Positions 35,737 to 44,575 of a stretch of 64,000 nucleotides of DNA are shown here, one piece after another. The notes beneath the pieces were generated by a model, which worked only from the letters and a program-made list of their open reading frames with translations, was not told the origin of the DNA and ran no database searches. Position 1 is the stretch's first letter. Every line of letters begins with the position of its first letter. The DNA is from CAWJNF01 sp963844235. GTDB lineage: Bacteria; Actinomycetota; Thermoleophilia; Gaiellales; Gaiellaceae. Both the position numbers and the translations under genes were made by a program. The stretch lies in NCBI GenBank assembly GCA_963844235.1, contig CAWJNF010000004.1:1116001-1180000 (forward strand). The letters are read 5' to 3'.

Positions 35737-36423
35737 CTGGACGGCTTCGGTCTCTATCTCGCGTTTCTCCTTCCGCCGCTGCTGCTCGGTCTGGCCGTGC
35801 AGGCCTGGCTGAAGCGCTCCTTTGCCGAGAACGCAGCGATTGCGGTGGGGTCGGGGCTGACGGGCGCCCAGGTCGCGCGCGCGATTCTGGACAGCAACGG
35901 CCTCCAGCAGGTTCCGGTCAACCAGTCCCCGGGCGGGCCGCTCTCCGACCATTACGATCCGAAGAAGCGAGGGGTGTTCCTCTCCTCCGCCGTTTACGGG
36001 GAAAGCTCGATCGCGGCGACGGCGGTCGGCGCGCACGAGGTCGGGCACGCGATCCAGCACGCGACCGGTGACGCGTTCATGCGGTTTCGCTCGGCGATGT
36101 TCCCAGCCGTGGCGCTGTCGTCGAGCATCTGGATCTGGCTCTTGCTCGCCGGCGCGCTCTTCCAGGCGACCGGCCTCATTCTCGTCGCGCTCGTCCTCTA
36201 CGGCATCGCCGTCCTCTTCCACTTCGTGACGCTTCCCGTCGAGTTCGATGCCTCCCGCCGCGCTCTCGTTCAGCTGCGCGAGCTCAACCTGGTGAGCGAG
36301 CCGGAGCGGGCCGGCGCCCGCCGCGTGCTCACCGCGGCGGCGATGACGTACGTCGCCGGCGCGCTCGCGGCGCTCACCCAGCTGCTCTACTTCGTGCTCG
36401 TCTACTTCGGCAACCGCTCGTAG
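35737..36423 (+). CDS. YugP-like membrane zinc metallopeptidase
   Basis: A membrane-embedded zinc protease with the HEVGH motif in GAHEVGHAIQHAT, and hydrophobic segments at the N-terminus, after the motif (two) and at the C-terminus. The family-typical first membrane helix GFGLYLAFLLPPLLLGLAVQ is encoded in frame upstream of the first standard start (GTG 35797). The only candidate covering it is a CTG at 35737. An ATG at 35726 is one frame off, so a missing base is also possible. Substrate unknown; it is followed 11 bp later by the UxaA gene. Confidence 0.8.
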   Translation: MDGFGLYLAFLLPPLLLGLAVQAWLKRSFAENAAIAVGSGLTGAQVARAILDSNGLQQVPVNQSPGGPLSDHYDPKKRGVFLSSAVYGESSIAATAVGAHEVGHAIQHATGDAFMRFRSAMFPAVALSSSIWIWLLLAGALFQATGLILVALVLYGIAVLFHFVTLPVEFDASRRALVQLRELNLVSEPERAGARRVLTAAAMTYVAGALAALTQLLYFVLVYFGNRS

Positions 36424-36434
36424 CGCGAGGGACG

Positions 36435-38024
36435 ATGGCCACACGGGATAGCGGCGTTCCGATCGCGCTCACCCGCGCGCCGTCGGCACCCGTACCCGCG
36501 GCGGACGTCGCGGTGCAGCTGCACTCCGAGGATGCGGTGGCGATCGCGAAGCAGGCGCTCGCGGCCGGCACGACCCTGCGGCTCGAGGGCGGCACGGAGG
36601 TGCGGACCTCCCAGCTGATCCCGCCCGGGCACAAGGTAGCGATCTCCGCGGTCGCAGCCGGCGAGCCGGTGCGGCGCTACGGGCAGGTGATCGGCTTCGC
36701 CACGACGGACATCGCGCCAGGCGAGCACGTCCACGTCCACAACCTCGCGGTCGGCGAGCTCGAGCACGACTACGCGTTTTGCCGCGACTACGCGGCAGTC
36801 GAGGTCGTCGCCGAGGCGGACCGCCGCACGTTCCTCGGCTTCCACCGCGCCGACGGCCGGGTGGGAACGCGCAACTACGTCGCGGTGCTCGCATCCGTCA
36901 ACTGCTCGTCCTCGGCCTGTGCCGCGGTGGTCGGCGAGATCGAGCGCTCGGGCCTCCTCGCCGCACATCCGAACGTCGACGGCGTGATCGCCTTCGCCCA
37001 CAAGGGCGGCTGCGGCTCGCACATCGGCTCCGATGCGCTCCATCTGCTCCAGCGCACGCTCGGCGGCGTCGTCCACCATCCCAACGTCGCCGGCTACGTG
37101 ATCCTCAGCCTCGGCTGCGAGGTCAACCAGCCCGACGACATGGTCGCGCACGGCGGGCTCGAGGGAGACAAGCCGCTGGTGATCACGATCCAGGAGGACG
37201 GCGGCTTCGCGAAGACCGTCGAGCGCGGCGCCGAAGCCGTCGCGCGCCTGCTGCCTCGCGCCGACCGCGCACGGCGTGAGCCTGTGCCCGCCTCCGAGCT
37301 CATGCTGGCGCTCCAGTGCGGCGGCTCGGACAGCTGGTCGGGAGTGACCGCGAACCCCGGGCTCGGCGCCGCGGCGGATCTCCTCGTGCGCCAGGGCGGC
37401 ACGGTCGTGCTCGGCGAGACGACCGAGGTGTACGGTGGGGAGCACCTGCTTACGCGGCGCGCTCGGACACCCGAGGTCGCGCAGGACCTCCTCGACCGGA
37501 TCGGGTGGTGGGAGCAGTACGTCGCGTACTGGGGCGCCTCGATCGACAACAACCCGACGCCCGGAAACAAGGCGGGCGGACTGACGACGATCTACGAGAA
37601 GTCGCTCGGCGCGATCGCGAAGGCGGGCTCGACGCCGCTCAACCAGGTCGTCGCCTACGGCGAGCGGGTCAGCGAGCGCGGCTTCGTCCACATGGACACC
37701 CCCGGCTACGACCCTGTCTCCGTCACGGGCCAGGTCGCCGGCGGCTGCAACGTCGTCGCTTTCACCACCGGCCGCGGCTCGGCGTTCGGCTTCAAGCCGG
37801 CGCCGTCGATCAAGATCGCAACGTCACGCGAGCTGTATGCGCGCCAGGAGCCGGACATGGACGTCGACGCCGGAAAGGTCCTCGACGGCGCGAGCCTGGA
37901 CGAGCTGGGCAGCGAGATCTTCGAGGAGATCCTGGCTGTCGCCTCGGGCAAGCGGACGAAGAGCGAGCTCGCCGGGATCGGCACCGAAGAGTTCAATCCC
38001 TGGATCCTCGGCGCGACGCTGTAG
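36435..38024 (+). CDS. UxaA/GarD family altronate/galactarate dehydratase
   Basis: A 529-residue hydro-lyase with both parts fused: an N-terminal SAF domain (~residues 30-100, ending DIAPGEHVHVHNLAVG) and the large UxaA domain (FHRADGRVGTRNYVAVLAS, KGGCGSHIG, GCEVNQPDD, LQCGGSDSWSGVTANPGLG). The C-terminal GGCNVVAFTTGRGSAFGFKP is a strong family marker. It would dehydrate a sugar acid (altronate, galactarate or a relative) to a 2-keto-3-deoxy acid. No kinase or KDG aldolase is adjacent except the distant DHDPS-like gene at 27.7 kb. Confidence 0.92.
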   Translation: MATRDSGVPIALTRAPSAPVPAADVAVQLHSEDAVAIAKQALAAGTTLRLEGGTEVRTSQLIPPGHKVAISAVAAGEPVRRYGQVIGFATTDIAPGEHVHVHNLAVGELEHDYAFCRDYAAVEVVAEADRRTFLGFHRADGRVGTRNYVAVLASVNCSSSACAAVVGEIERSGLLAAHPNVDGVIAFAHKGGCGSHIGSDALHLLQRTLGGVVHHPNVAGYVILSLGCEVNQPDDMVAHGGLEGDKPLVITIQEDGGFAKTVERGAEAVARLLPRADRARREPVPASELMLALQCGGSDSWSGVTANPGLGAAADLLVRQGGTVVLGETTEVYGGEHLLTRRARTPEVAQDLLDRIGWWEQYVAYWGASIDNNPTPGNKAGGLTTIYEKSLGAIAKAGSTPLNQVVAYGERVSERGFVHMDTPGYDPVSVTGQVAGGCNVVAFTTGRGSAFGFKPAPSIKIATSRELYARQEPDMDVDAGKVLDGASLDELGSEIFEEILAVASGKRTKSELAGIGTEEFNPWILGATL

Positions 38025-38045
38025 GGGCCGGATCTCATCCGGCCC
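38025..38045. terminator. Bidirectional hairpin between convergent genes
   Basis: GGGCCGGAT-CTC-ATCCGGCCC is a perfect 9-bp stem placed directly after the UxaA stop and before the convergent end of the MarR gene, so it can terminate both. Confidence 0.6.
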
Positions 38046-38069
38046 GTGGTCTGCCAGCCCGACGGGTCG

Positions 38070-38588
38070 CTATCGACGCGGCGCGGGGCCGGCTCTGGGA
38101 CCTTCAAGTCCAAGGAGAACCGCCCTGAGGAGCTGGGCCAGCGCCTCCTGCTCCTCGGCATCGAGTGACCCAATCGCCGCACGCTCCTCCTCGAGGTAGC
38201 GCTCGCCGAATCGGTCGATCAGCTCCAACCCTGGCCGGGTCAGCCCGACTAGCACCCCACGCCGATCGGCAGGGTCGGGAAGCCGCTCGACGAGACCGAG
38301 CTCCTCGAGGCGCGTGATCCGCTTGGTGATGGCTGCTGCGGAGACCATGCCTGCGCCGTGCAGCTGGCTGGGAGTGAGTCGATAGGGGTCGCCGGCACGG
38401 CGGAGCGCGGTCAGCACCGTGAACCCCCAGAAGCTGAAGCCGTGCTCGCGGCAGAGGCGCTCGAAGCGCCGCTCGAGCAGACCTGCGATGCGTAACAGGC
38501 GACCGACGACCGCGATCGAGGAGAGATCGAGGTCGGGACGCTCCTCGCTCCAGCGCTCGATGACCCAGTCGACGAAGTCGCGCGACAC
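38070..38588 (-). CDS. MarR family transcriptional regulator
   Basis: A 172-residue winged-helix MarR regulator: FWGFTVLTALRRAGDPYRLT, recognition region LHGAGMVSAAAITKRITRLE, and the wing LVERLPDPADRRGVLVGLT. GTG start at 38588. It is divergent from an aldo/keto reductase and an MBL hydrolase, and two ACTAGT palindromes lie between them (38633-38649). The usual arrangement is repression of the neighbours until a phenolic or electrophilic ligand binds. Confidence 0.92.
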   Translation of the reverse strand: MSRDFVDWVIERWSEERPDLDLSSIAVVGRLLRIAGLLERRFERLCREHGFSFWGFTVLTALRRAGDPYRLTPSQLHGAGMVSAAAITKRITRLEELGLVERLPDPADRRGVLVGLTRPGLELIDRFGERYLEEERAAIGSLDAEEQEALAQLLRAVLLGLEGPRAGPAPRR

Positions 38589-38632
38589 GTGGGAATAGCC
38601 TGCCGGATCCCGCCGTTCTTTGCTTGTAGTTC

Positions 38633-38649
38633 ACTAGTAAACGACTAGT
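38633..38649. promoter_or_regulatory. Putative MarR operator
   Basis: ACTAGT occurs twice, at 38633-38638 and 38644-38649, in the near-repeat ACTAGTAAACG-ACTAGTTAAAC with 11-bp spacing (one helical turn). It lies in the AT-richer 86-bp divergent region between marR and the aldo/keto reductase gene. Confidence 0.55.
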
Positions 38650-38674
38650 TAAACACAGATCGGAAGGAACCAGC

Positions 38675-39655
38675 ATGGAACGCAGACGGCTCGGCCGCGA
38701 GGGCCCACTCGTCTCGGCGCTCGGGCTCGGGGCGATGGGCCTCTCCGGCGTCTACGGTGCGAGCGACGACGCAGAGTCGCTCGAGACGATACGGGCCGCG
38801 CTCGACCTCGGGATCACGCTCATCGACACCGCCGACGCGTACGGCGCCGGCCACAACGAGGAGCTCGTCGGGCGCGCTGTCGCAGGGCGGCGCGACGACG
38901 TCGTGCTCGCTACGAAGTTCGGGCTCGTCTTCGCCGACGGCCGGATCGGCGTGGACGGCTCACCCGCCCACGTTCGCCGCTCCATCGAGGCCAGCCTGCG
39001 CCGGCTCGGGGTCGACGAGGTCGACCTCTACATCCTCCACCGCGTCGACCCGGAAACGCCGATCGAGGAGACCGTTGGCGCGATGGCCACGCTCGTCGCC
39101 GAGGGCAAGGTGCGGCATCTCGGCCTGTCCGAGCCCGCGGCAGAGACGCTGCGACGAGCGCACGCCGTGCACCCGATCGCAGCGATCGAGTCCGAGCTCT
39201 CGCTGTGGACGCGTGACGCCGAGGACGAGGTGCTACCGCTCGTGAACGAGCTCGGAATCGGCTTCATCGCCTACAGCCCGCTCGGACGAGGGTGGCTGGC
39301 CGGGGGCCTGCGCAGGCCCGCAGATATCGCGGAAGGCGACTTTCGCCGCGGGCTGCCGCAGTTCCAGCCCGGTAACTTCGAGCGCAACCTCGCGCTGGCC
39401 GACGAGGTGCGCTCCCTTGCTGCAGAGAAGGGGGTGCAGCCGGCCCAGCTCGCGCTTGCCTGGCTGCTCGCCACGGGCGAGGCGATCGTCCCTATCTTCG
39501 GGACCCGCCGGCGGGCGAACATCGCCGCCAACGTCGAGGCGGTCGAGATCGAGCTCACCCAAGCCGAGCTGCTGCGGCTCGATCAGCTCGCCCCCAGGGG
39601 TGCGCCGGCCGGCGAGCGCTGGTCGCCCGAGTTCATGGCTCAGCTCAATGGCTGA
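38675..39655 (+). CDS. Aldo/keto reductase
   Basis: A 326-residue NADPH-dependent aldo/keto reductase of the AKR11/13-like group. The catalytic set is visible: Asp and Tyr in LIDTADAYGAGHNEEL, Lys in LATKFGL, and His in DLYILHRVDPE. The C-terminal cofactor segment IVPIFGTRRRANIAANV is typical. GGAAGGAACC precedes the ATG. It is followed 21 bp later by the MBL hydrolase and is probably controlled by the divergent MarR protein, suggesting aldehyde detoxification. Confidence 0.92.
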   Translation: MERRRLGREGPLVSALGLGAMGLSGVYGASDDAESLETIRAALDLGITLIDTADAYGAGHNEELVGRAVAGRRDDVVLATKFGLVFADGRIGVDGSPAHVRRSIEASLRRLGVDEVDLYILHRVDPETPIEETVGAMATLVAEGKVRHLGLSEPAAETLRRAHAVHPIAAIESELSLWTRDAEDEVLPLVNELGIGFIAYSPLGRGWLAGGLRRPADIAEGDFRRGLPQFQPGNFERNLALADEVRSLAAEKGVQPAQLALAWLLATGEAIVPIFGTRRRANIAANVEAVEIELTQAELLRLDQLAPRGAPAGERWSPEFMAQLNG

Positions 39656-39676
39656 GGAAGACGAAACGGAGGCATC

Positions 39677-40507
39677 ATGGATCACGTTCGAATCCACCGG
39701 TATTCGGCCGGCCCTCAGGGCGCGCTCGTCAACGCGTACCTCGTCGAGACGGCCGAGGGGATCGTGGCAGTCGACGGAACGCTTACGGTCACCGACGGCC
39801 GCGCACTACGCTCGCAGCTCGACTCGCTTGGGAAGCCGCTCCTGGCAGCGCTGGTCACCCACTCGCACCCAGATCACTACGGCGGCCTCGTGGAGCTGGT
39901 CCGAGGGAACGACGTACCGGTGATCGCCGCTGTCGGAGTCGACACCGTGATACGCCGGGACGACGCCGTGAAGGAGCAGATCCTGCGTCCCATGTTCGGC
40001 GACGAGTGGCCCCTGGAGCGTGTTTTCCCCACCCGCACCGTCCCGGACGGCGAGACGATCGACCTCGGCGGCGCAGGCTTCACCGTCCTCGACCTCGGGC
40101 CGAGCGAATCACCCCACGACAGCATCTGGCTGCTCGGCCGCGACCGGCGCACCGTGTTCGCCGGCGATCAGGCCTACGACCACATGCACGCCTACCTCGC
40201 GGACGGCTTCCACCAGGAGTGGCTCGCCAACATCGAAAAGCTGCGCCGGGAGCTGCCTGCGGACGCGACCCTGCACATCGGCCACGGAGGCCCGGTCATG
40301 CCGGCACAGCTCGTCTGGCAACGGGAGTACGTCGAGACCTTCCTCGACGCCGTTCGGACGGCCGACTGGGCACAGCCGGAGGCCGCCAGGATCTCGGTGG
40401 TGGACCGGATGACGAGCTTCCTGCCCACGGACGAGCTCCGGTTCCTGATGGAGCTGAGCATCGAGCCCGTCGCAACGAGGCTCGGCCTCCTGAGCGCGGA
40501 GGCTTGA
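39677..40507 (+). CDS. MBL-fold metallo-hydrolase
   Basis: A 276-residue metallo-beta-lactamase-fold hydrolase with the dinuclear-metal motif VTHSHPDHYGG and further ligands in SPHDSIWLL (His) and FAGDQAYDHMHAY (Asp); TLHIGHGGPV supplies a final His. CGGAGG precedes the ATG. It is cotranscribed with the aldo/keto reductase. This kind of pair often handles reactive carbonyl or glutathione/mycothiol conjugates, but the substrate is not shown by the sequence. Confidence 0.9.
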   Translation: MDHVRIHRYSAGPQGALVNAYLVETAEGIVAVDGTLTVTDGRALRSQLDSLGKPLLAALVTHSHPDHYGGLVELVRGNDVPVIAAVGVDTVIRRDDAVKEQILRPMFGDEWPLERVFPTRTVPDGETIDLGGAGFTVLDLGPSESPHDSIWLLGRDRRTVFAGDQAYDHMHAYLADGFHQEWLANIEKLRRELPADATLHIGHGGPVMPAQLVWQREYVETFLDAVRTADWAQPEAARISVVDRMTSFLPTDELRFLMELSIEPVATRLGLLSAEA

Positions 40508-40553
40508 CCGATCCGTTCCTTCGTGGCAAAGCGCCCTACCGACGCCCGTAAGC

Positions 40554-40583
40554 GTTGGGGGCCGAGCATGCTCGGCCCCCAAC
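40554..40583. terminator. 30-bp perfect palindrome, bidirectional terminator
   Basis: GTTGGGGGCCGAGCA and its exact reverse complement form a perfect 30-bp palindrome halfway between the convergent MBL and CHRD genes. The base of the stem is A/T-flanked in both directions, as expected for a two-way terminator. Confidence 0.75.
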
Positions 40584-40605
40584 TACATCGAAGACCTGCG
40601 ACCGC

Positions 40606-41238
40606 TCAGGCGATCGCGAGCTGGCCGCGAACCGCTCCGTCCTGGAAGTCCGTCGTGTGGACGTTGACGTAGTAGCCCGCAGGGTTGGCCAGGATGTCCG
40701 CCACGAGCGGGCGAGGCACTGTCACGCAGCCCGAAGACATTCCCGTGGCATCGGGCGCGGTCAGCGTCACGACCACGGGACCGGGCACACCGGCGGCCCC
40801 CTCATGGATGTGGGCGGCAGCTGCCGGAAGCGTCACGTTCTGCACGGTCAGCTCAAAGCAGATCTGGCCCTGGCCGGCGCGCAACCGGATGGTCGCGGAG
40901 CCGGACCCGTCGGTATCCCCGGGGCCCGGAGCCTCGGCCGCTCCGGTCAGCCCCGCGGTCAGAGCGGTGCCACCCTCGGTCGGCGACAGCTCCGTTCGCG
41001 GGCAGGGACCGTCCGGTGCCGGGATGATGTCCTCGGCATGCCGCCTGTGGCCCTGTAGCGATGCAGGCTTCCCGACCTTGATGCGAACGTATGGCTTCGT
41101 ATCCGACGACGTCCGGTGGCAGATCGGAACCTTCTCTCGATCAGGCTTCTTGTCCGTGGATCGAACGGCCGCCTGGGCCGTCGCGAGCAGCCCGAGAGCG
41201 ACCGCAGCGGCTAGCGAGATCAGCAGTAATCGCCGCAT
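40606..41238 (-). CDS. Secreted CHRD-domain protein
   Basis: A 210-residue exported protein: signal peptide MRRLLLISLAAAVALGLLATAQA, then a linker with PICHRTSSDTKPYVRIKVG, then a CHRD domain (~residues 90-205) with AAAHIHEGAAGVPGPVVV and the ending YYVNVHTTDFQDGAVRGQL. CHRD domains occur in extracellular proteins of unknown function. GAAGGAGGGAGCCC precedes the ATG. It stands alone between the palindrome terminator and the divergent FadR-type regulator. Confidence 0.88.
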   Translation of the reverse strand: MRRLLLISLAAAVALGLLATAQAAVRSTDKKPDREKVPICHRTSSDTKPYVRIKVGKPASLQGHRRHAEDIIPAPDGPCPRTELSPTEGGTALTAGLTGAAEAPGPGDTDGSGSATIRLRAGQGQICFELTVQNVTLPAAAAHIHEGAAGVPGPVVVTLTAPDATGMSSGCVTVPRPLVADILANPAGYYVNVHTTDFQDGAVRGQLAIA

Positions 41239-41381
41239 GGGCTCCCTCCTTCGGTCGTTCGGGAAGCGTTTCCCGCTCTCAGCCGGATCGAACCCTCCCC
41301 GCCGAATGCTCGCCCTCGCCTGTAAGAAGGTTCGGACGTTGTGAGGATTGCGTCAGTCACCTCGTGGTAGCCTGGGCGCCC

Positions 41382-42200
41382 ATGGAGGCGGAGCCGAGGG
41401 CGTGGGCGGTCGTCCAGAGCCTCGTCCACCGAACCGTCTTCACGCCCATCCGCGAGGGCAGCGCGGTCGCGGAAACCGTGGCCCGGCTGGGCCAGGCGAT
41501 CTCGCTCGGGCTGCTGCGACCCGGAGACCAGCTGCCCCGCGAGACGAAGCTCGCGCGCTCGCTCGGGATCTCGGTGGTGACGCTGCGCGGCGCCCTCGCC
41601 ATCCTGCGCGAAGCGGGCCTCGTCGAGACGAGACGGGGACATGCCGGCGGCACGTTCGTCAGCGGCAAGGGCTCGAGGGCTCCCGGCGTGGCGAGATCCC
41701 CGCTGCCGCCGGACGAGGAGCTCCATGACTTCTCGGACTACCGCGCCGTGGTCGAGGGAGGAGCCGCCGCGCTGGCGGCCGAGCGCGCGACGCCCGAGCA
41801 GATCGCGTACCTCGAGGAGCTCGTCGAGCGCATGGACGGGGTGACCGACTTCGACTCGTGGAGCGAGCTCGACACGCTGTTCCATCTCATCCTCGCCGAC
41901 GCCTCCCGGTCGCAGCGTCTCACGACGGAGGTCAAGGATCTGCGCTCGCGCGCCTACCAGGTATCGGCGCTGTGGGAGCTCAACCCGATCTCGACGCTGC
42001 GGCTCTCGAACCGGGGGCACAAGGCGATCCTCGGCGCCGTGAAGGCACGGCGCCCCGATCGCGCCCAGAAAGCCATGGCCGAGCACGTGAAGACCACGTT
42101 GGCCGTGTGGCTCGGGCTCCAGTCCGGCATGGCCTACGACGGTGGCGAGCACGCGGACGAGCCCGACCGGCCTCCTCGGACGAAGCGCCCGGCCGGCTAG
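41382..42200 (+). CDS. FadR/GntR family transcriptional regulator
   Basis: About 272 residues: an N-terminal GntR winged helix (LGLLRPGDQLPRETKLARSL, VVTLRGALAILREAGLVETR, then the wing HAGGTFVS) and an all-helical FCD-type effector domain (YRAVVEGGAAALAAERAT, FHLILADASRS, HKAILGAVKARR). The ATG at 41382 is taken; a GTG four codons upstream is possible. It precedes the amine-catabolic operon on the same strand and is the obvious candidate to control the promoter at 42244. The ligand is likely a carboxylate or amine metabolite (inference). Confidence 0.88.
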   Translation: MEAEPRAWAVVQSLVHRTVFTPIREGSAVAETVARLGQAISLGLLRPGDQLPRETKLARSLGISVVTLRGALAILREAGLVETRRGHAGGTFVSGKGSRAPGVARSPLPPDEELHDFSDYRAVVEGGAAALAAERATPEQIAYLEELVERMDGVTDFDSWSELDTLFHLILADASRSQRLTTEVKDLRSRAYQVSALWELNPISTLRLSNRGHKAILGAVKARRPDRAQKAMAEHVKTTLAVWLGLQSGMAYDGGEHADEPDRPPRTKRPAG

Positions 42201-42243
42201 CGACTGCGCATTCCCGTTGCGGTCTCGGCGGTCCGGACGAGTC

Positions 42244-42272
42244 TTGACACGTCCCTCGCCATGATTCATATT
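42244..42272 (+). promoter_or_regulatory. Sigma70-like promoter of the amine operon
   Basis: TTGACA (42244-42249), a 17-bp spacer and CATATT (42267-42272) form the best promoter match in the window. It leaves about 110 nt of 5' leader before the GS-like start at 42389. Confidence 0.65.
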
Positions 42273-42388
42273 CTCGCGGACGTCAAGAAGCTGCTTCCAT
42301 ATCTTTGACCGCGAATACCCCTGGACACAACGACTCGACTGCGATAGGAGATCGCCTCGTCTCCACGTCTACGCCGAGGAGGGTGTCC

Positions 42389-43783
42389 GTGACCGCCCCG
42401 TACGACTCGATCTCGAACTACCACGAGTGGACCGGCTCGGACGCGTTCGCCGCCGACGTCGACGCGGCGGTGGAATTCGTCCAGGCCGAGGGCATCGAGG
42501 CCGTCTACTTCGTCTCGCCGTCGGTCGACGGCCGCCCCGTCGGGAAGCTCATCACGAAGGACCTCTTCGAGCGCGTCGCCCGCAGGGGGATCCGGATGCA
42601 CCCGCTCGCCGTGAGCGACTTCCGCGCGACCGTGTGGGGCGACTCGATCGCCTTCGGCGAGGAGGACGCCGAGGGCGCGATGGTGGCCGACTTCAGCACC
42701 CTGCGACGGCTGCCATGGCGGCCTGAGTTCGCACGCGTCTACTGCTTCTACTACGACCTCGGCACCGGCGAGCTCTTCGATCACGACTGTCGCAGCACGG
42801 TCGCGCGCCACGAGCAGACGTTTCGCCAGGAGACCGGCGCGAGCATGTTCGTCGGCATCGAGCCGGAGTTCATGTGGCTGCGACGCAAGGAGTCCGGCGA
42901 GCTCGAGCACACGACCGACGCCCGGGCGTTCTACGAGGTCGCCTACCTCGAGGAGTTCGAGCCGATCATGCTCGACCTGCTCGAGTACGGCCGCGGGATG
43001 GGGCTCCGGATCACGCACGCGGACGCGGAGGACAGGTCGCAGGTCGAGGTCAACCAGGCCCCGAACTCGCCGCTCGCGTATGCCGACGACTTCTTCACCT
43101 ACCGGCAGATCTGCCGGATCGTCGCGCGCAAGCACGGCCTGATCGCGACGTTCATGCCGAAGCCGTTCATGGGCTATTCGGCGAACGGCCATCACCACAA
43201 CCTCTCGCTCATGAGCGACGAGGGCGAGAACGTCCTCGCCGGAGACCTCAAGGGCGCCTGCGAGCTCAGCGAGCTGGGTGTGGGCTTCCTCGCCGGCCTG
43301 CTCGAGCACGCGGACGCGCTGACGCTCGTCGGCGCGCCCACGGCCAACTCGTACAAGCGCTTCTGGGACGTCGGCTTCTGGGCGCCGTTCCACAAGTCGT
43401 ACGGCTTCAACAACCGCTCGTGCCTGTTCCGGATCTCGGACGTCGGGCGCATCGAGGCGCGACATCCGGATGCCTCCTGCAACCCCTACCTGACGATCGC
43501 GTCCTGCCTCGTCGCGGGCCTCGACGGCATCCGCCGCGGGCTCGACCCCGGCGAGCCGATCCAGGACAACATGATGAAGGACATCAGCGTCCCCCGCGAG
43601 GAGCGGATCCCGATCACGCTGACGGAGGCGATCGAGGCGTTCCAGGCGGATGACCTCATGCGCGACCTGTTCCGCCCCCGGCTCTACGAGGCCTTCGTCG
43701 GGGCCCGACAGGACGAGCTCAACCGCTTCTGGTCGCAGGTGTCGCCGTGGGAGCTCGACTTCTACCTCGAGCGATGGCCCTAG
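42389..43783 (+). CDS. Glutamine synthetase family (gamma-glutamyl amide/methylamide synthetase-like)
   Basis: A 464-residue GS-fold ligase. Motifs: the substrate region FVSPSVDGRPVGKLI, FVGIEPEFMWLRRKE (metal Glu), QVEVNQAPNSPLAYADD, GYSANGHHHNLSLM, and FNNRSCLFRISDVGRIEARH carrying the phosphate/Arg region. The GTG at 42389 is chosen because GAGGAGG lies 6-7 nt upstream; a GTG two codons earlier is possible. Sequence style is nearer to gamma-glutamyl-methylamide/polyamine synthetases (GmaS/PuuA) than to GlnA. As first gene of an operon ending in a trimethylamine-dehydrogenase-like enzyme, it may glutamylate methylamine. The substrate is inferred from context. Confidence 0.85.
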   Translation: MTAPYDSISNYHEWTGSDAFAADVDAAVEFVQAEGIEAVYFVSPSVDGRPVGKLITKDLFERVARRGIRMHPLAVSDFRATVWGDSIAFGEEDAEGAMVADFSTLRRLPWRPEFARVYCFYYDLGTGELFDHDCRSTVARHEQTFRQETGASMFVGIEPEFMWLRRKESGELEHTTDARAFYEVAYLEEFEPIMLDLLEYGRGMGLRITHADAEDRSQVEVNQAPNSPLAYADDFFTYRQICRIVARKHGLIATFMPKPFMGYSANGHHHNLSLMSDEGENVLAGDLKGACELSELGVGFLAGLLEHADALTLVGAPTANSYKRFWDVGFWAPFHKSYGFNNRSCLFRISDVGRIEARHPDASCNPYLTIASCLVAGLDGIRRGLDPGEPIQDNMMKDISVPREERIPITLTEAIEAFQADDLMRDLFRPRLYEAFVGARQDELNRFWSQVSPWELDFYLERWP

Positions 43784-44575
43784 GCGCGAACGGTCGGCCG
43801 TCCGGAGAGAGCCGCCGGCCGCTGGTCGGAATCACGGGCGGGTCGTACGACCTCCCCATCGAGGAGGGGATCCTCCCCTCGTACGGCGTCGACCGCTGCA
43901 ACCCGCGCGCGGTCGTGCAGGCGGGAGGAGACCCGGTCCTGGTCGTGGCCGTCGACGAGGCCGACGAGCGCGCACCGGAGCGCTACGCGGACATGCTCGA
44001 CGCGTTCGTCTTCGCGGGCGGCGTCGACATCGCGCCGTCGACCTACGGGCAGCCCGATCCGCCGGCCGGCACCGCCGATCACGAGCCGGTGCGCGACAGG
44101 TTCGAGATCGCGCTCTTCCACGCGGTCAGAGCCCGCGAGAAAGCCGATTCTCGGCGTCTGCCGCGGCATGGAGCTCATGAACGTCGCCTACGGGGGAACG
44201 CTCGTCGACGGGATCGTGCACCCGACCGAGCCCGTCCCCATGGACGGGTTCGAGCGGATGGTGCTTCACCGGGTCACCCTCGCTCCCGGGAGCCTGGCCG
44301 AGGCCGTCTACGGGTCCACCGATGTCGCCGTGGGCTGTCTGCATCACCAGGGCGTTGGCTCCGTCCCGAGCGAGCTGACCGCCAGCGGCTGGGCGCCGGA
44401 CGGCATCGTCGAGGTGATCGAGGGAGATCGCGAGGGCGGTTTTCTCCTCGGCATCCTCTTCCATCCCGAGTACATGATCAGCCGCAACCCGGTCCATCTA
44501 CGTCCCTACGAGGCGCTCATCGAGGCGGCACGTTTGCCCGGCGCCGGCCCGGCGGAGAGGATGGTGCGCAGCTGA
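43774..44575 (+). pseudogene. Gamma-glutamyl hydrolase / class I glutamine amidotransferase (PuuD-like), one frame disruption
   Basis: A peptidase-C26-type amidotransferase: PLVGITGGSYDLP, the FVFAGGVDIAPSTYGQ region, nucleophile ILGVCRGMELMNVAYGG (Cys), VGCLHHQGV, and the C-terminal LFHPEYM (His, Glu). The ATG at 43774 overlaps the GS stop by 10 bp. The frame changes by +1 at the AAA of 44140-44142; removing one A restores RAREKPILGVCRG. It pairs with the GS-like ligase as PuuA/PuuD do, hydrolysing a gamma-glutamyl amide intermediate. Confidence 0.82.
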
